DNA from: Streptomyces sp. Act143
GTDB lineage: Bacteria; Actinomycetota; Actinomycetes; Streptomycetales; Streptomycetaceae
Assembly: GCF_003143935.1 (NCBI RefSeq)
Contig: NZ_QFRX01000001.1
Location: 6,386,639-6,450,638, forward strand
DNA length: 64,000 nucleotides
Direction of reading: 5' to 3'
The notes under the pieces are model-generated. The model was not told the origin of the DNA. It did no database searches and saw nothing but the letters and a program-made list of their open reading frames with translations. Positions 8,309-16,574 of the stretch are shown here, in pieces. How positions within the stretch are numbered: the first letter of the stretch is position 1; each line of letters starts with the position of its first letter. Position numbers and translations under genes: made by a program.

Positions 8309-8994
8309 ACGGCCCGCTCCATGTCCCGGGACTTCCCGTCCCGTACGACGATCTCCCGGTCGGACCAGGCGGCGACCCGCGCCTCGTGCGTGACGAGGAC
8401 GACGGCGGCGTTGGTGGAGCGGGCGGCGTCGGTGAGCAGTTCCATCACCCGCTCGCCGTTGAGGGAGTCGAGCGCGCCGGTCGGTTCGTCGGCGAAGAGC
8501 ACGCGCGGGCTGGTCACCAACGACCGTGCCACGGCGACGCGTTGGCCCTGGCCGCCGGAGACCTCACCGGGCCGCTTCTTGCGGAGGTCGTCGACCTCCA
8601 GGCGTTCCATCCACGTCAGCGCGGTCCTCTCGGCCTCCTTGCGCGAGGTGCCGTTCAGCCGCAGCGGCAGCGCGACGTTCTCGACGCAGGTCAACTCCGG
8701 TACCAGCTGCCCGAACTGGAAGACGAACCCGAACTCGGAGCGCCGCAGCAGACTGCGCTGGGCGTCGTTCATGGTCGCCAGTTCGCGGCCGTCGTACATG
8801 ATCGAGCCGGAGTCGGGCGTCACGATCCCGGCGAGACAGTGCAGCAGCGTCGACTTGCCGGAGCCGGACGGGCCCATCACGGCGACGACCTCACCGGGGT
8901 GGATGGAGAACTCGGCGCCGTCGAGGGCGACGGTCGGGCCGTACGCCTTGCACAGCTTGTCGGCCAGGAGCAGGGAGCCTGCGGGCGCGTTCAC
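8305..8994 (-). CDS. ABC transporter ATP-binding protein (MacB/LolD type)
   Basis: 229-aa nucleotide-binding subunit. Walker A is GPSGSGKST, Q-loop is in FQFGQL, the signature is VSGGQGQRVAVAR (Gly-Gln in place of the usual Gly-Glu), Walker B is VLFADEPTGALD, and the switch His is in LVTHEARV. The family is the MacB/LolD/FtsE group that pairs with FtsX permeases. The start is GTG 8994, whose GTG overlaps the TGA of padR (GTGA); upstream in-frame sequence belongs to another frame of the regulator. With the permease it forms a two-component exporter energised by ATP at the membrane. Confidence 0.94.
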   Translation of the reverse strand: MNAPAGSLLLADKLCKAYGPTVALDGAEFSIHPGEVVAVMGPSGSGKSTLLHCLAGIVTPDSGSIMYDGRELATMNDAQRSLLRRSEFGFVFQFGQLVPELTCVENVALPLRLNGTSRKEAERTALTWMERLEVDDLRKKRPGEVSGGQGQRVAVARSLVTSPRVLFADEPTGALDSLNGERVMELLTDAARSTNAAVVLVTHEARVAAWSDREIVVRDGKSRDMERAV

Positions 8995-9515
8995 TTGACC
9001 ACCACCTGCGCCAGCTTGTCGAGCCGCGCGGCGGTGAGCTCCAGCCAGCGCAGGTCCGCCTCCAGGTGGAACAGGGCGTGGTCGCAGATGAGTTGGTCCG
9101 CGAGATCGCCCTTGCGCTTGCGGTCGGTGAGGATGCGCATCATCCGCAGGTGCTCCGAGCGCTGGGTGTCGAGGATGTCGGCCGCGTTCCGGTGCGTCAG
9201 CAGCGCGAGGACGACCTTGGTGTAGAGGGTCGACTGCAGGTACGGCTCGGGCTTCTCGGGCGTGGCGAGCCACTGCTGTACGTCGGTGATCCCGGCTTCG
9301 GTGATCGCGTACCGCTTGCGCTCGGGCCCGCCGCCGGGCTCGATGCCGTCGACCTCGACGAGGCCGTTCTTCAACAGCCGGGACATCGTCGAGTAGACCT
9401 GGCCGTAGTGCAGCGGCCGGTCGTGACCGAACTTCTCGTCGAAGGCCCGCTTGAGGTCGTAGCCGTGGCGGGGCCCGGACTCCAGGAGTCCCAGGAGGGT
9501 GTGACCGATGGACAT
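8991..9515 (-). CDS. PadR-family transcriptional repressor
   Basis: 174 aa. The N-terminal winged helix (about residues 3-80) shows the PadR pattern: TLLGLLESGPRHGYDLKR, LHYGQVYSTMSRLLKNGLVE and KRYAITEAG. The C-terminal half (about 95-170) is an alpha-helical dimerisation arm like Vir-type PadR proteins. As the first gene of the padR-ATPase-permease operon with 4-nt overlaps, it most likely represses its own promoter and responds to a ligand exported by the transporter. An inverted repeat tacatgcg-N10-cgcatgta lies 11-37 nt upstream of the start, suiting autoregulation. Confidence 0.92.
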   Translation of the reverse strand: MSIGHTLLGLLESGPRHGYDLKRAFDEKFGHDRPLHYGQVYSTMSRLLKNGLVEVDGIEPGGGPERKRYAITEAGITDVQQWLATPEKPEPYLQSTLYTKVVLALLTHRNAADILDTQRSEHLRMMRILTDRKRKGDLADQLICDHALFHLEADLRWLELTAARLDKLAQVVVK

Positions 9516-9526
9516 GGGGAGGACTG

Positions 9527-9552
9527 TACATGCGGTGTATACCTCGCATGTA
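9527..9552 (-). promoter_or_regulatory. Predicted PadR operator
   Basis: Perfect 8-bp inverted repeat tacatgcg / cgcatgta with a 10-nt spacer that itself contains gtatac; a further gtatac overlaps the right arm. It lies directly upstream of padR. ATGT...ACAT-type dyads are characteristic PadR sites; binding is inferred. Confidence 0.65.
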
Positions 9553-9678
9553 TACGTCGAGTGTGTAGACCGTGCGGGTGGGTGACGAACCCCAGGTGAG
9601 GGGCGATTGTCACGGTTCTGCTACACGGACCTCAGGAGTCTCCGACGTGCTGGTCTCGGGCGTCCGCGGCGCCGGGCC

Positions 9679-9921
9679 TCAGGCATCCGGATCGGCCGGC
9701 GGCCGTCCCCGGCGCGGGATGGGCCGGACCTCGCCCGGCAGCCGTCCCGCGTCCGCGAGCGCCTTGCGCAGCAGGAACTCGATCTGCGCGTTCGCCGACC
9801 GCAGCTCGTCCCCGGCCCAGCGGGCGAGCGCGTCGTAGACCGACGGGTCCAGCCGCAGCAGCACCTGCTTGCGCTGCTGCGGCCGCCGCCTGGGCGCGGA
9901 CTCCTCCTGGGACTCCGTCAC
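9679..9921 (-). CDS. Small ribbon-helix-helix-like protein coupled to SPFH gene
   Basis: 80 aa. The core RKQVLLRLDPSVYDALARWAGDELRSANAQIEFLLRKAL has the strand-helix-helix pattern of an Arc/CopG-type ribbon-helix-helix DNA-binding domain. It is flanked by a Glu/Arg-rich N-terminus and a basic Pro-rich tail (RRGRPPADPDA, AT-hook-like). The start GTG overlaps the TGA of the SPFH gene (GTGA), so the two are translationally coupled. It could repress the SPFH operon through the palindrome upstream of that gene; this is inference. No toxin-like partner is seen. Confidence 0.8.
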   Translation of the reverse strand: MTESQEESAPRRRPQQRKQVLLRLDPSVYDALARWAGDELRSANAQIEFLLRKALADAGRLPGEVRPIPRRGRPPADPDA

Positions 9922-10865
9922 TGGTAGAGGGTCCCGGTGTTCAGGACGGGCTGGGCCGCGCGGTCCCCGCACAGCACCACCATCAGGTTCGACACCATTG
10001 CCGCCTTCCGCTCGTCGTCCAGCTCCACGATGTCCTGCTCGCTGATCCGGGCCAGCGCCGCCTCCACCATGCCCACCGCGCCGTCCACGATCTGCCGCCG
10101 CGCCGCGACGATCGCGCCGGCCTGCTGCCGCTGGAGCATCGCCGAGGCGATCTCGGGAGCGTACGCGAGGTGCGTGAAGCGGGACTCGATGATCTCCACA
10201 CCGGCCGCCTCCACGCGCGCGTGCAGCTCCAGCGCGAGCTTCTCGGTGATCTCCTCGGCGTTGCCGCGCAGCGACAGGCCGCCCTCCTCGTGGGCGTCGT
10301 AGGGGTACTCGATGGCGATGTGCCGCACGGCCGCCTCGGTCTGCGTCGACACGAACTCGATGTAGTCGTCGACCTCGAAGGTGGCCTGCGCGGTGTCCTC
10401 GACCCGCCACACCACGACCGCGGCCAGCTCGATGGGGTTGCCGTAGGCGTCGTTGACCTTCAGGACGGCCGTCTCGTGGTTGCGGACGCGGGTGGAGATC
10501 TTGGTGCGCGAGGTGAAGGGGTTCACCCAGCGCAGGCCGTCCTGCCGGATCGTCCCCCGGTAGCGCCCGAAGAGCTGCACGACCCGCGCCTCGCCCGGCG
10601 CCACCGTGTTCAGCCCGCACATGGCGAGGAAGGCGGCGAGGCCGATCAGGATGCCGCCGGTGATGAGCCCGGCCTTCGCGCCGGTCGCCGAGACCGCCGT
10701 GGCGCTCGCGATCATTCCGGCGCCCACGAACAGCCCCAGCAGGCCGAGCAGCAGGGCGAGCCCGCCGCCGATGCTGTGCGCCGCGAACTCCCGCACGCGC
10801 GGGGCGGGCATGGCGGGTACGTCGGCGACCGTGTCGTCGTGGGTGGTCGTGTCGTGTGCGGTCAT
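9918..10865 (-). CDS. SPFH/Band 7 domain membrane protein
   Basis: 315 aa. Two N-terminal helices (about residues 30-55 and 65-85) are followed by an SPFH/prohibitin domain: VAPGEARVVQLFGRYRGTIR, GLRWVNPF, NDAYGNPIELAAVVVWRV, EYPYDAHEEGG and a helical segment RVEAAGVEIIESRFTHLAYAPEIASAMLQRQQA. This is the layout of stomatin/flotillin-like scaffolds that organise membrane microdomains and oligomerise at the inner face. First gene of a two-gene operon; a 14-bp palindrome lies 41 nt upstream. The physiological role in Streptomyces is unknown; membrane-stress scaffolding is the family expectation. Confidence 0.9.
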   Translation of the reverse strand: MTAHDTTTHDDTVADVPAMPAPRVREFAAHSIGGGLALLLGLLGLFVGAGMIASATAVSATGAKAGLITGGILIGLAAFLAMCGLNTVAPGEARVVQLFGRYRGTIRQDGLRWVNPFTSRTKISTRVRNHETAVLKVNDAYGNPIELAAVVVWRVEDTAQATFEVDDYIEFVSTQTEAAVRHIAIEYPYDAHEEGGLSLRGNAEEITEKLALELHARVEAAGVEIIESRFTHLAYAPEIASAMLQRQQAGAIVAARRQIVDGAVGMVEAALARISEQDIVELDDERKAAMVSNLMVVLCGDRAAQPVLNTGTLYQ

Positions 10866-10906
10866 GGGGGTCCCCCGTTCTCGTACTGCCTAGCTTTGGT
10901 CTAGCT

Positions 10907-10920
10907 AAGTGATATCACTT
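10907..10920 (-). promoter_or_regulatory. Palindromic operator candidate upstream of SPFH gene
   Basis: Perfect 14-bp palindrome aagtgatatcactt in an AT-rich patch that stands out from the surrounding 72 percent G+C sequence. It lies 41 nt before the SPFH start, where a promoter would be. The cognate regulator is unknown; the coupled ribbon-helix-helix protein or a GntR-type factor are candidates. Confidence 0.6.
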
Positions 10921-11113
10921 TAACCCGTCGAGGCAACCTTGGGCAGCCCTCGCACGTCGGTTCCATGGGAGCGGGTGCTGATTGTCACGTCCGTAAAAGG
11001 CCGGATCGGCCGCCCTTTGTCACATCTCCCGGTGTTAGCTTTCTGAGCTGACCTGAGCGGCGAACCTGTGTGACAGACGTGCACACATGAACGAAGCGGA
11101 GCGGAACGGACCC

Positions 11114-13396
11114 ATGGGACGAGCGGAAGAAAGACGAGCGCGGCAGCGCGGCGGTCGACGCGCCGCGCCCAAGCGCCGTTCGTCGCGGGCGGCCGGCAGC
11201 GCGAGCGTCGGAGCCGAGAAGAGCCTCATACGCAGGCTGTTCACCTGGAAGAAGATCCTGGGCACGTTCCTCGGCTTCTGCCTGCTCGGCATCGGCGCCT
11301 TCATCGTGCTGTACATGATGGTCCAGGTCCCCGAGGGGAACGCGCTGGCCCAGCAGCAGAGCAACACCATCAAGTACAGCAACGGCGACGTCCTGGTCCG
11401 CGACGGCGACGTGAACCGCGAGAACGTCGAACTCGCCAAGATCCCCAAGAAGGTCCAGCTCACCTTCGTCGCCGCCGAGAACAAGTCCTTCTACCAGGAC
11501 GCCGGCGTCGACCTGAAGGGCACCGCCCGCGGTCTGCTCAACACCCTCTCCGGCAAGGGCAAGCAGGGCGGTTCGACCATCACCCAGCAGTACGTCAAGA
11601 ACTACTACCTCACGCAGGACCAGACGGTCACCCGCAAGCTCAGGGAACTGGTGATCTCGCTCAAGGTGGACCGCCAGAAGTCCAAGGACGAGATCCTCGA
11701 GGGCTACATCAACACCAGCTACTACGGCCGCACCGCCTACGGCATCCAGGCCGCCGCGCAGGCGTACTACCGCGTCGACGCCGACCAGCTCAGCGTCGAG
11801 CAGGGCGCCTACCTCGCCGCCCTCCTCCAGGCGCCGAGCCAGTACGACTGGGCGGTCGCCTCGGACTACAGCAAGAAGCTGGTGCAGGAACGCTGGAACT
11901 ACGTCCTCGACAACATGGTCGAGGAGGGCTGGCTGAAGGCCGCCGAGCGCGCGGACATGACGTTCCCGAAGCCCAAGGCGCCCAAGGCCGAGGCCGGACT
12001 CAAGGGGCAGAAGGGCTACTTCGTCAAGCTCGCCAAGCAGCAGCTCGTCAAGCAGCTGATGACCAACGACGGCCTCACCCAGGACGAGGCGGAGGCGCAG
12101 TACGACAAGGGTGGCTGGACCATCACCCTGAACATCGACAAGAAGAAGCAGGCCCAGCTGGAGAAGGCGGTCAAGACCCAGCTGACCGACAAGCTGGACC
12201 CGGACGAGCGCAAGGTCGACCAGTACATCCAGGCCGGTGCCGCCTCCGTCGACCCCAAGACCGGGAAGATCGTCGCCCTCTACGGCGGCGAGGACTACAC
12301 CAAGCACTACTACAACAACGCCAACCGCGTGGACTACCAGCCCGCCTCGACGTTCAAGCCGGTCATCCTGGCGGCCGCCCTGGAGGAGCGCGCCAAGACC
12401 CAGGACGGCAAGGAGATCAGCGCCAGCACGGTCTACGACGGCACGAGCAAGCGGCCCGTCAAGGGCAGCGACATCCCCTTCGACCCGGAGAACGAGGACG
12501 ACACCGACTACGGCGACGTCACCGTCCAGACGGCGATGAACAAGTCCGTCAACTCCGTCTTCGCGCAGATGGGCGTCGACGTCGGCATGGACAAGGTCCT
12601 GGACACCGCCGAGAAGCTCGGCATGGACACCGGCGACCTGAAGGCACTGCCCGCCTACACCCTCGGCACCATGGGCGCGAGCCCGATCCAGATGGCCGGG
12701 GTCTACGCCACCCTCGACAACCACGGCAAGAAGGTCACTCCGACCATCATCAAGTCGGCCGAGCGCAACGGCAGCGAGGTCGAGATGGCCGACCCCGTCG
12801 GCGAGCAGGTCATCAGCCGCGAGACGGCGGACTCGGTGACCTCGGTGCTGACGGGCGTGGTCGACGACGGTACGGCCAAGCTGTCCGTCCGCGACAACCC
12901 GCTGCGCGACGGCCAGCAGGTCGCCGGCAAGACGGGTACGTCCGACGACAACCTCTCCGCCTGGTTCACCGGGTACACCCCCGACCTGGTCACCTCGGTC
13001 GGCCTGTTCGGTGAGAACCCCAAGAGCAAGAAGCAGGAGAAGATGTACGGCGCCGGCGGGGAGGACCGCGTCAACGGCGGCGGCTTCCCGGCGCACATCT
13101 GGGCGGCGTACATGTTCGGCGTGACGTCCACGTCCGCCGAGTTCGACCTGGACACCGACCAGGGCGCGGCCGTCGAGCCGAGCTGGACCCCGACGCCGAC
13201 CAAGTCGGCGACCCAGACGCCGACCGAGGAGCCGACGACCCAGGAGCCGACGACCGAGGCCCCGACGCAGACGCCCACCCAGACGCCCACCCAGACCCCG
13301 ACGCAGACACCCACGCAGACCCCGACCCAGACGCCGACGACGAGGCCGACGACGGACCCGCCGGTGGACCCGCTGGACCCGGTGGACGGGCAGTAG
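11114..13396 (+). CDS. Bifunctional class A penicillin-binding protein (PBP1A-like)
   Basis: 760-aa peptidoglycan synthase. A basic cytoplasmic tail and one transmembrane helix (about residues 57-80) precede the GT51 glycosyltransferase domain with catalytic AAENKSFY (Glu122), KQGGSTITQQYVKN and EILEGYINTSYYG. The transpeptidase domain has SxxK in ASTFKP (Ser412), SVN in NKSVNSVFAQ, and KTG at residue 606 (AGKTGTSDD). The last 60 residues are Thr/Pro repeats (TQTPT) and probably extend into the wall. It acts outside the membrane in polymerising and crosslinking glycan strands. ATG 11114 is preferred (GGAACGGA upstream, family N-terminus MGRAEERR); ATG 11087 is possible but lacks an RBS. A strong terminator follows. 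Confidence 0.95.
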   Translation: MGRAEERRARQRGGRRAAPKRRSSRAAGSASVGAEKSLIRRLFTWKKILGTFLGFCLLGIGAFIVLYMMVQVPEGNALAQQQSNTIKYSNGDVLVRDGDVNRENVELAKIPKKVQLTFVAAENKSFYQDAGVDLKGTARGLLNTLSGKGKQGGSTITQQYVKNYYLTQDQTVTRKLRELVISLKVDRQKSKDEILEGYINTSYYGRTAYGIQAAAQAYYRVDADQLSVEQGAYLAALLQAPSQYDWAVASDYSKKLVQERWNYVLDNMVEEGWLKAAERADMTFPKPKAPKAEAGLKGQKGYFVKLAKQQLVKQLMTNDGLTQDEAEAQYDKGGWTITLNIDKKKQAQLEKAVKTQLTDKLDPDERKVDQYIQAGAASVDPKTGKIVALYGGEDYTKHYYNNANRVDYQPASTFKPVILAAALEERAKTQDGKEISASTVYDGTSKRPVKGSDIPFDPENEDDTDYGDVTVQTAMNKSVNSVFAQMGVDVGMDKVLDTAEKLGMDTGDLKALPAYTLGTMGASPIQMAGVYATLDNHGKKVTPTIIKSAERNGSEVEMADPVGEQVISRETADSVTSVLTGVVDDGTAKLSVRDNPLRDGQQVAGKTGTSDDNLSAWFTGYTPDLVTSVGLFGENPKSKKQEKMYGAGGEDRVNGGGFPAHIWAAYMFGVTSTSAEFDLDTDQGAAVEPSWTPTPTKSATQTPTEEPTTQEPTTEAPTQTPTQTPTQTPTQTPTQTPTQTPTTRPTTDPPVDPLDPVDGQ

Positions 13397-13402
13397 ACGC
13401 GG

Positions 13403-13434
13403 AGAGGGCGCCCGGTCCGCACCGGGCGCCCTCT
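13403..13434 (+). terminator. Bidirectional hairpin terminator
   Basis: Perfect 14-bp stem agagggcgcccggt / accgggcgccctct with loop ccgc, 7 nt after the PBP stop and 25 nt before the end of the convergent phosphatase gene. Confidence 0.92.
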
Positions 13435-13459
13435 GGCGTCTCAAGGGTCGTCGGGGGGG

Positions 13460-15517
13460 CTATCCCCCTCGGTTCAGCTCGAACCAGACGACCTTCCCGG
13501 TGCTCAACCGGGTGGCGCCCCAGCGCCGCGCGAGCCTGTTGACGAGGTACAGACCCCGCCCGCCCTCGTCGGTGGCGCGGGCCTGCCGAAGGCGCGGCAG
13601 CTGCGGCACGTCGTCGCCGACCTCGCAGCGCAGCACGTCGGTCCGCAGCAGCCGCAGGGTCACCGGCCGGGACGCGTACCGCACCGCGTTGGTGACGACC
13701 TCGCTCACCAGCAGCTCGACGGAGTCGGAAAGTTCTTCGAGTCCCCAGCGGGACAGGGCCCGCCGGGCCAGCCGCCGGGCACGGCCGGGGGCCGCGTCCT
13801 CGGGTTCCAGGAACCAGTACGCCACGTCGCTGGGCGCGATCCCGTCGAAGCGGGCCGCGAGCAGCGCGATGTCGTCGTCCCGGTCGCCGGGACCGAGCAT
13901 GTCGAGGACCTCGTCGCAGAGGGCCTCCAGCGGCGGCGGATGGTCGGGTCCGGTCAGCTGTGCGGTCGCGGCCAGCCTCTCGCGCAGCTGCTCTATGCCG
14001 GTCCACACGTCCCGCAGCCGGGACTCGACCAGCCCGTCCGTGTACAGGAGCAGGGTCGCACCGGCCGGGGCGTCCAGCTCCACGGCCTCGAAGTCGACAC
14101 CGCCGACCCCGATCGGGGCGCCCGGAGGCACCCGCAGCACCTCGGCCCGGCCGCCCAGGTGCAGCAGGACCGGCGGCGGGTGGCCCGCGTTGGCGATGGT
14201 GATGCGGTGGGAGACCGGGTCGTAGACGGCGTAGAGGCAGGTCGCCATGCGGTCGGTGCCCAGTCGCTGCGCCTGTTCGTCGAGGTGGTGGAGCACCTCC
14301 TGCGGCGGCAGGTCGAGCCCGGCCAGCGTCTGGGCGGTCGTCCGCAGCTGGCCCATGATGGCCGCCGAGGTCATGGAGTGGCCCATCACGTCACCGACGA
14401 CCAGCGCGACCCGGCTGCCCGGCAGCGGGATGGCGTCGTACCAGTCGCCGCCCACGCGCGCGGTCTCGGCGGCCGGGAGATAGCGCGAGGCCAGCCGGAC
14501 ACCGGTCGGGCGGGGGAGCGTCTCCGGGAGCATGGTGCGCTGCAACTCGTCGGCGATGTACGCCTCGCGGCCGTACAGCACCGCCTTGTCGATGCCCAGC
14601 GCGCTGTGCGTGGCGAGCTGGGCGGCGACCAGCAGGTCGTCCTGCTCGAACGCGACGCGCTCCGGGCGGCGCAGGAACAGGGCGGCGCCGATGACCCGGC
14701 GCCGGCCGCGCAGCGGGGCGAGGATGGCCCGCTGGCCGGCGGGAACGATCAATTCGCCGCCTTCGCCGAGGAGTTCGGGCAGCGCGGCGCGGGCCGCGGG
14801 GGAGTCCGTGAAGACCGGGCGTACCCCGCGCAGCACCTCGGCGAGCGCGCCGCCGGCCCGCACCTCGCACAGCTCGGCGGTGACGGCCGACAGCTCGGTC
14901 AGCTCCGCCGGCTCCGGCTGCAGCGCGGGCGAGACGAACCCGCCCTCGGTGTCCCGCTCCTCGGGGATGCGGTCGGTGCGGCGCAGCCGCAGCACCAGCG
15001 GGCCGGTGGGCCGCTCGTCGCCGACCGGCAGCGGGTCGCGCAGATAGACCAGGATCGCGTCGGAGAACGTCGGCACGGTCGCCCGGCACAGCCCCATCAC
15101 GATCTCGTCGAGGTCGATGCCGCGGGCGATCCGCCGGGTCGCCGCGCCCACGAAGCGCAGCCGGTCCCCGTCCCGCCGCATGGGCGTGGGCCGGCCGGGC
15201 GGCAGGCCCTGTCCGGTACGGCGCTCGGCGGCCGTGGAATCGCTCCCGACCTGGGTCGGGATCACATCGGGCAGCTCGCTCACGGGCCTCGGCCGGTGGG
15301 TGTCCGGCTCGGCGGCGACGGTGGGCTGGGAGTGCTCGGGGTCGCTGCCGGGCTGCGGTGTGGTCATGTCAGATCCGGGGGCAGGCGTCTCGCCGGCACG
15401 GGCTTGGGCCGGTAAGGCGTTGTGCGGGGGCGTGGAGGCACGCAGGAGCGCCCCGCGGGGGTCCGCGGGGTCGGCGCCCGTCTGGGGGCGCTCGAAGGAG
15501 GTGGGCTGCTCCGTCAC
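13460..15517 (-). CDS. GAF-SpoIIE phosphatase-HATPase regulator
   Basis: 685-aa partner-switching protein. A disordered N-terminus (about 1-115) is followed by a GAF-like sensor (about 120-300), a PP2C/SpoIIE serine phosphatase (about 325-540: ARVGGDWYDAI, GDVMGHSMTSAA, ANAGHPPPVLL, LLYTDGLVESR, DDDIALLAARFD), and a C-terminal anti-sigma-type HATPase (about 560-680: ELLVSEVVTNAVRYA, TDEGGRGLYLVNRL, GKVVWFELN). The metal-binding aspartates are present. It should dephosphorylate anti-anti-sigma proteins, and the HATPase may bind or phosphorylate such partners. GTG 15517 has GGACGGAT about 9 nt upstream; TTG 15526 is the longer option. No sigma/anti-sigma gene is adjacent, so the target lies elsewhere. 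Confidence 0.9.
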   Translation of the reverse strand: MTEQPTSFERPQTGADPADPRGALLRASTPPHNALPAQARAGETPAPGSDMTTPQPGSDPEHSQPTVAAEPDTHRPRPVSELPDVIPTQVGSDSTAAERRTGQGLPPGRPTPMRRDGDRLRFVGAATRRIARGIDLDEIVMGLCRATVPTFSDAILVYLRDPLPVGDERPTGPLVLRLRRTDRIPEERDTEGGFVSPALQPEPAELTELSAVTAELCEVRAGGALAEVLRGVRPVFTDSPAARAALPELLGEGGELIVPAGQRAILAPLRGRRRVIGAALFLRRPERVAFEQDDLLVAAQLATHSALGIDKAVLYGREAYIADELQRTMLPETLPRPTGVRLASRYLPAAETARVGGDWYDAIPLPGSRVALVVGDVMGHSMTSAAIMGQLRTTAQTLAGLDLPPQEVLHHLDEQAQRLGTDRMATCLYAVYDPVSHRITIANAGHPPPVLLHLGGRAEVLRVPPGAPIGVGGVDFEAVELDAPAGATLLLYTDGLVESRLRDVWTGIEQLRERLAATAQLTGPDHPPPLEALCDEVLDMLGPGDRDDDIALLAARFDGIAPSDVAYWFLEPEDAAPGRARRLARRALSRWGLEELSDSVELLVSEVVTNAVRYASRPVTLRLLRTDVLRCEVGDDVPQLPRLRQARATDEGGRGLYLVNRLARRWGATRLSTGKVVWFELNRGG

Positions 15518-15809
15518 GCGTGTCAAATCCGTCCGTTGGGTGCTGCGCGCCGCGCGTGCAGTTCGTCCCGCAGAGATGCCGATACCCGGATTGCCTGCCC
15601 CAGGAACGGAATTCCCGCGTGGTCAGAGGCTGTTCCTGTGCCACGGCCGGTCCGCCCGACCGCGCCCGTGTTGCCCGCGTACCCCTCGATCACGTCCTGC
15701 CGCCCCTCGGTGACGAATGGTCAAGCTCAGTGCATGCTCCGGTAGTTGCCGCCGCGCGCTCTTGCGGAGGACGATCCTACGTTTGTTGCCCGGGGGCGCA
15801 TCAAGGGTC

Positions 15810-16502
15810 TCATGAGGACACGTGCGCGGGCGTACGGTCCCAGTCTTCCGGGAGCAACGGTACGGCCCAGCCCGGATCCGGCCGCCAGTGCTGCCAGCCG
15901 TCCGAGTACGGCCGGCCCCAGGCGCGGATCACCTCCACCGCGGACCGGCCCGCCGCCCGGACCTGTTCGGCCTGCGCGGCGTCCATCAGCCCGTCCCGCT
16001 GGGCCTGCGCGAACTCGTCCTCGTCGCGCCAGTGCCAACTGCGGTCCGGGTGCACGGAGATGTCGAGGAAGTGATCCTCGGAGTCGACCCCGCCCGCCCA
16101 ACGCGTGAGCGGTGTCTCAAGATTCACGTACCAGTTCTTGAACTGCCAGCCCGGCTCCCAGAACAGCCACACCGACCAGGGCTCACCGGGCCGCGCCAGC
16201 TTCAGCACACCCGTGCCGAACCAGCGGTCGCGCTGGACGGCACGGGGCTTGGTGTAACGGCTCTCCAGCGGCTCCGCGTGCACGGGCGTGCCGTCGGCGA
16301 GCACCGGCTTCACGCACTCGGTGCCGGGCGCCATCCACACGGCGAGCAGCTCGGGATCGTCCCTCACGACGGTCACGGGGCGGGCGATGTGGAAGCGCTC
16401 GCCGCCGTTCTCCCGGTAGCGCCACAGGATCTGGCTCCCGGGCTCCCAGAAGGACGCCGACGTACCCGCTTCCGCTGCTCTCACCGCTCCACCCTCTGCC
16501 AT
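15810..16502 (-). CDS. DUF402 (FomD-like barrel) protein
   Basis: 230 aa. Residues about 60-200 match the DUF402/FomD-like beta-barrel family: ERFHIARPVTVVRDD, WVNLETPL-type segment WYVNLETPLTRW, and DHFLDISVHPDRSWHWRDEDEFAQA with the acidic cluster that in characterised members binds divalent metal and hydrolyses nucleotide di/triphosphates or cytidylyl intermediates. The substrate here is unknown; no phosphonate genes are nearby. A -10-like TAATAT sits 6 nt before ATG 16502, pointing to a leaderless transcript; GTG 16484 with a GGAG box is an alternative start. It lies between the phosphatase and fumC on the same strand but with large gaps, so it is probably monocistronic. Confidence 0.8.
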   Translation of the reverse strand: MAEGGAVRAAEAGTSASFWEPGSQILWRYRENGGERFHIARPVTVVRDDPELLAVWMAPGTECVKPVLADGTPVHAEPLESRYTKPRAVQRDRWFGTGVLKLARPGEPWSVWLFWEPGWQFKNWYVNLETPLTRWAGGVDSEDHFLDISVHPDRSWHWRDEDEFAQAQRDGLMDAAQAEQVRAAGRSAVEVIRAWGRPYSDGWQHWRPDPGWAVPLLPEDWDRTPAHVSS

Positions 16503-16508
16503 GGACAG

Positions 16509-16514
16509 ATATTA
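16509..16514 (-). promoter_or_regulatory. -10 box for leaderless DUF402 transcript
   Basis: TAATAT on the minus strand with exactly 6 nt to ATG 16502. The AT-richness is exceptional for this region. No convincing -35 was found. Confidence 0.5.
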
Positions 16515-16574
16515 GGTGCCATGGGCATACGACGCTGCGGCACGCGTCACGGTTCTGCGGGCCGGCGTCTGTTG

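Noticed and set aside
10985..13444. 819-aa minus-strand open frame opposite the penicillin-binding protein gene
   Set aside because: It is an antisense shadow of a well-defined PBP with intact GT51 and transpeptidase motifs; composition is Leu/Val/Arg/Asp-rich without any family pattern.
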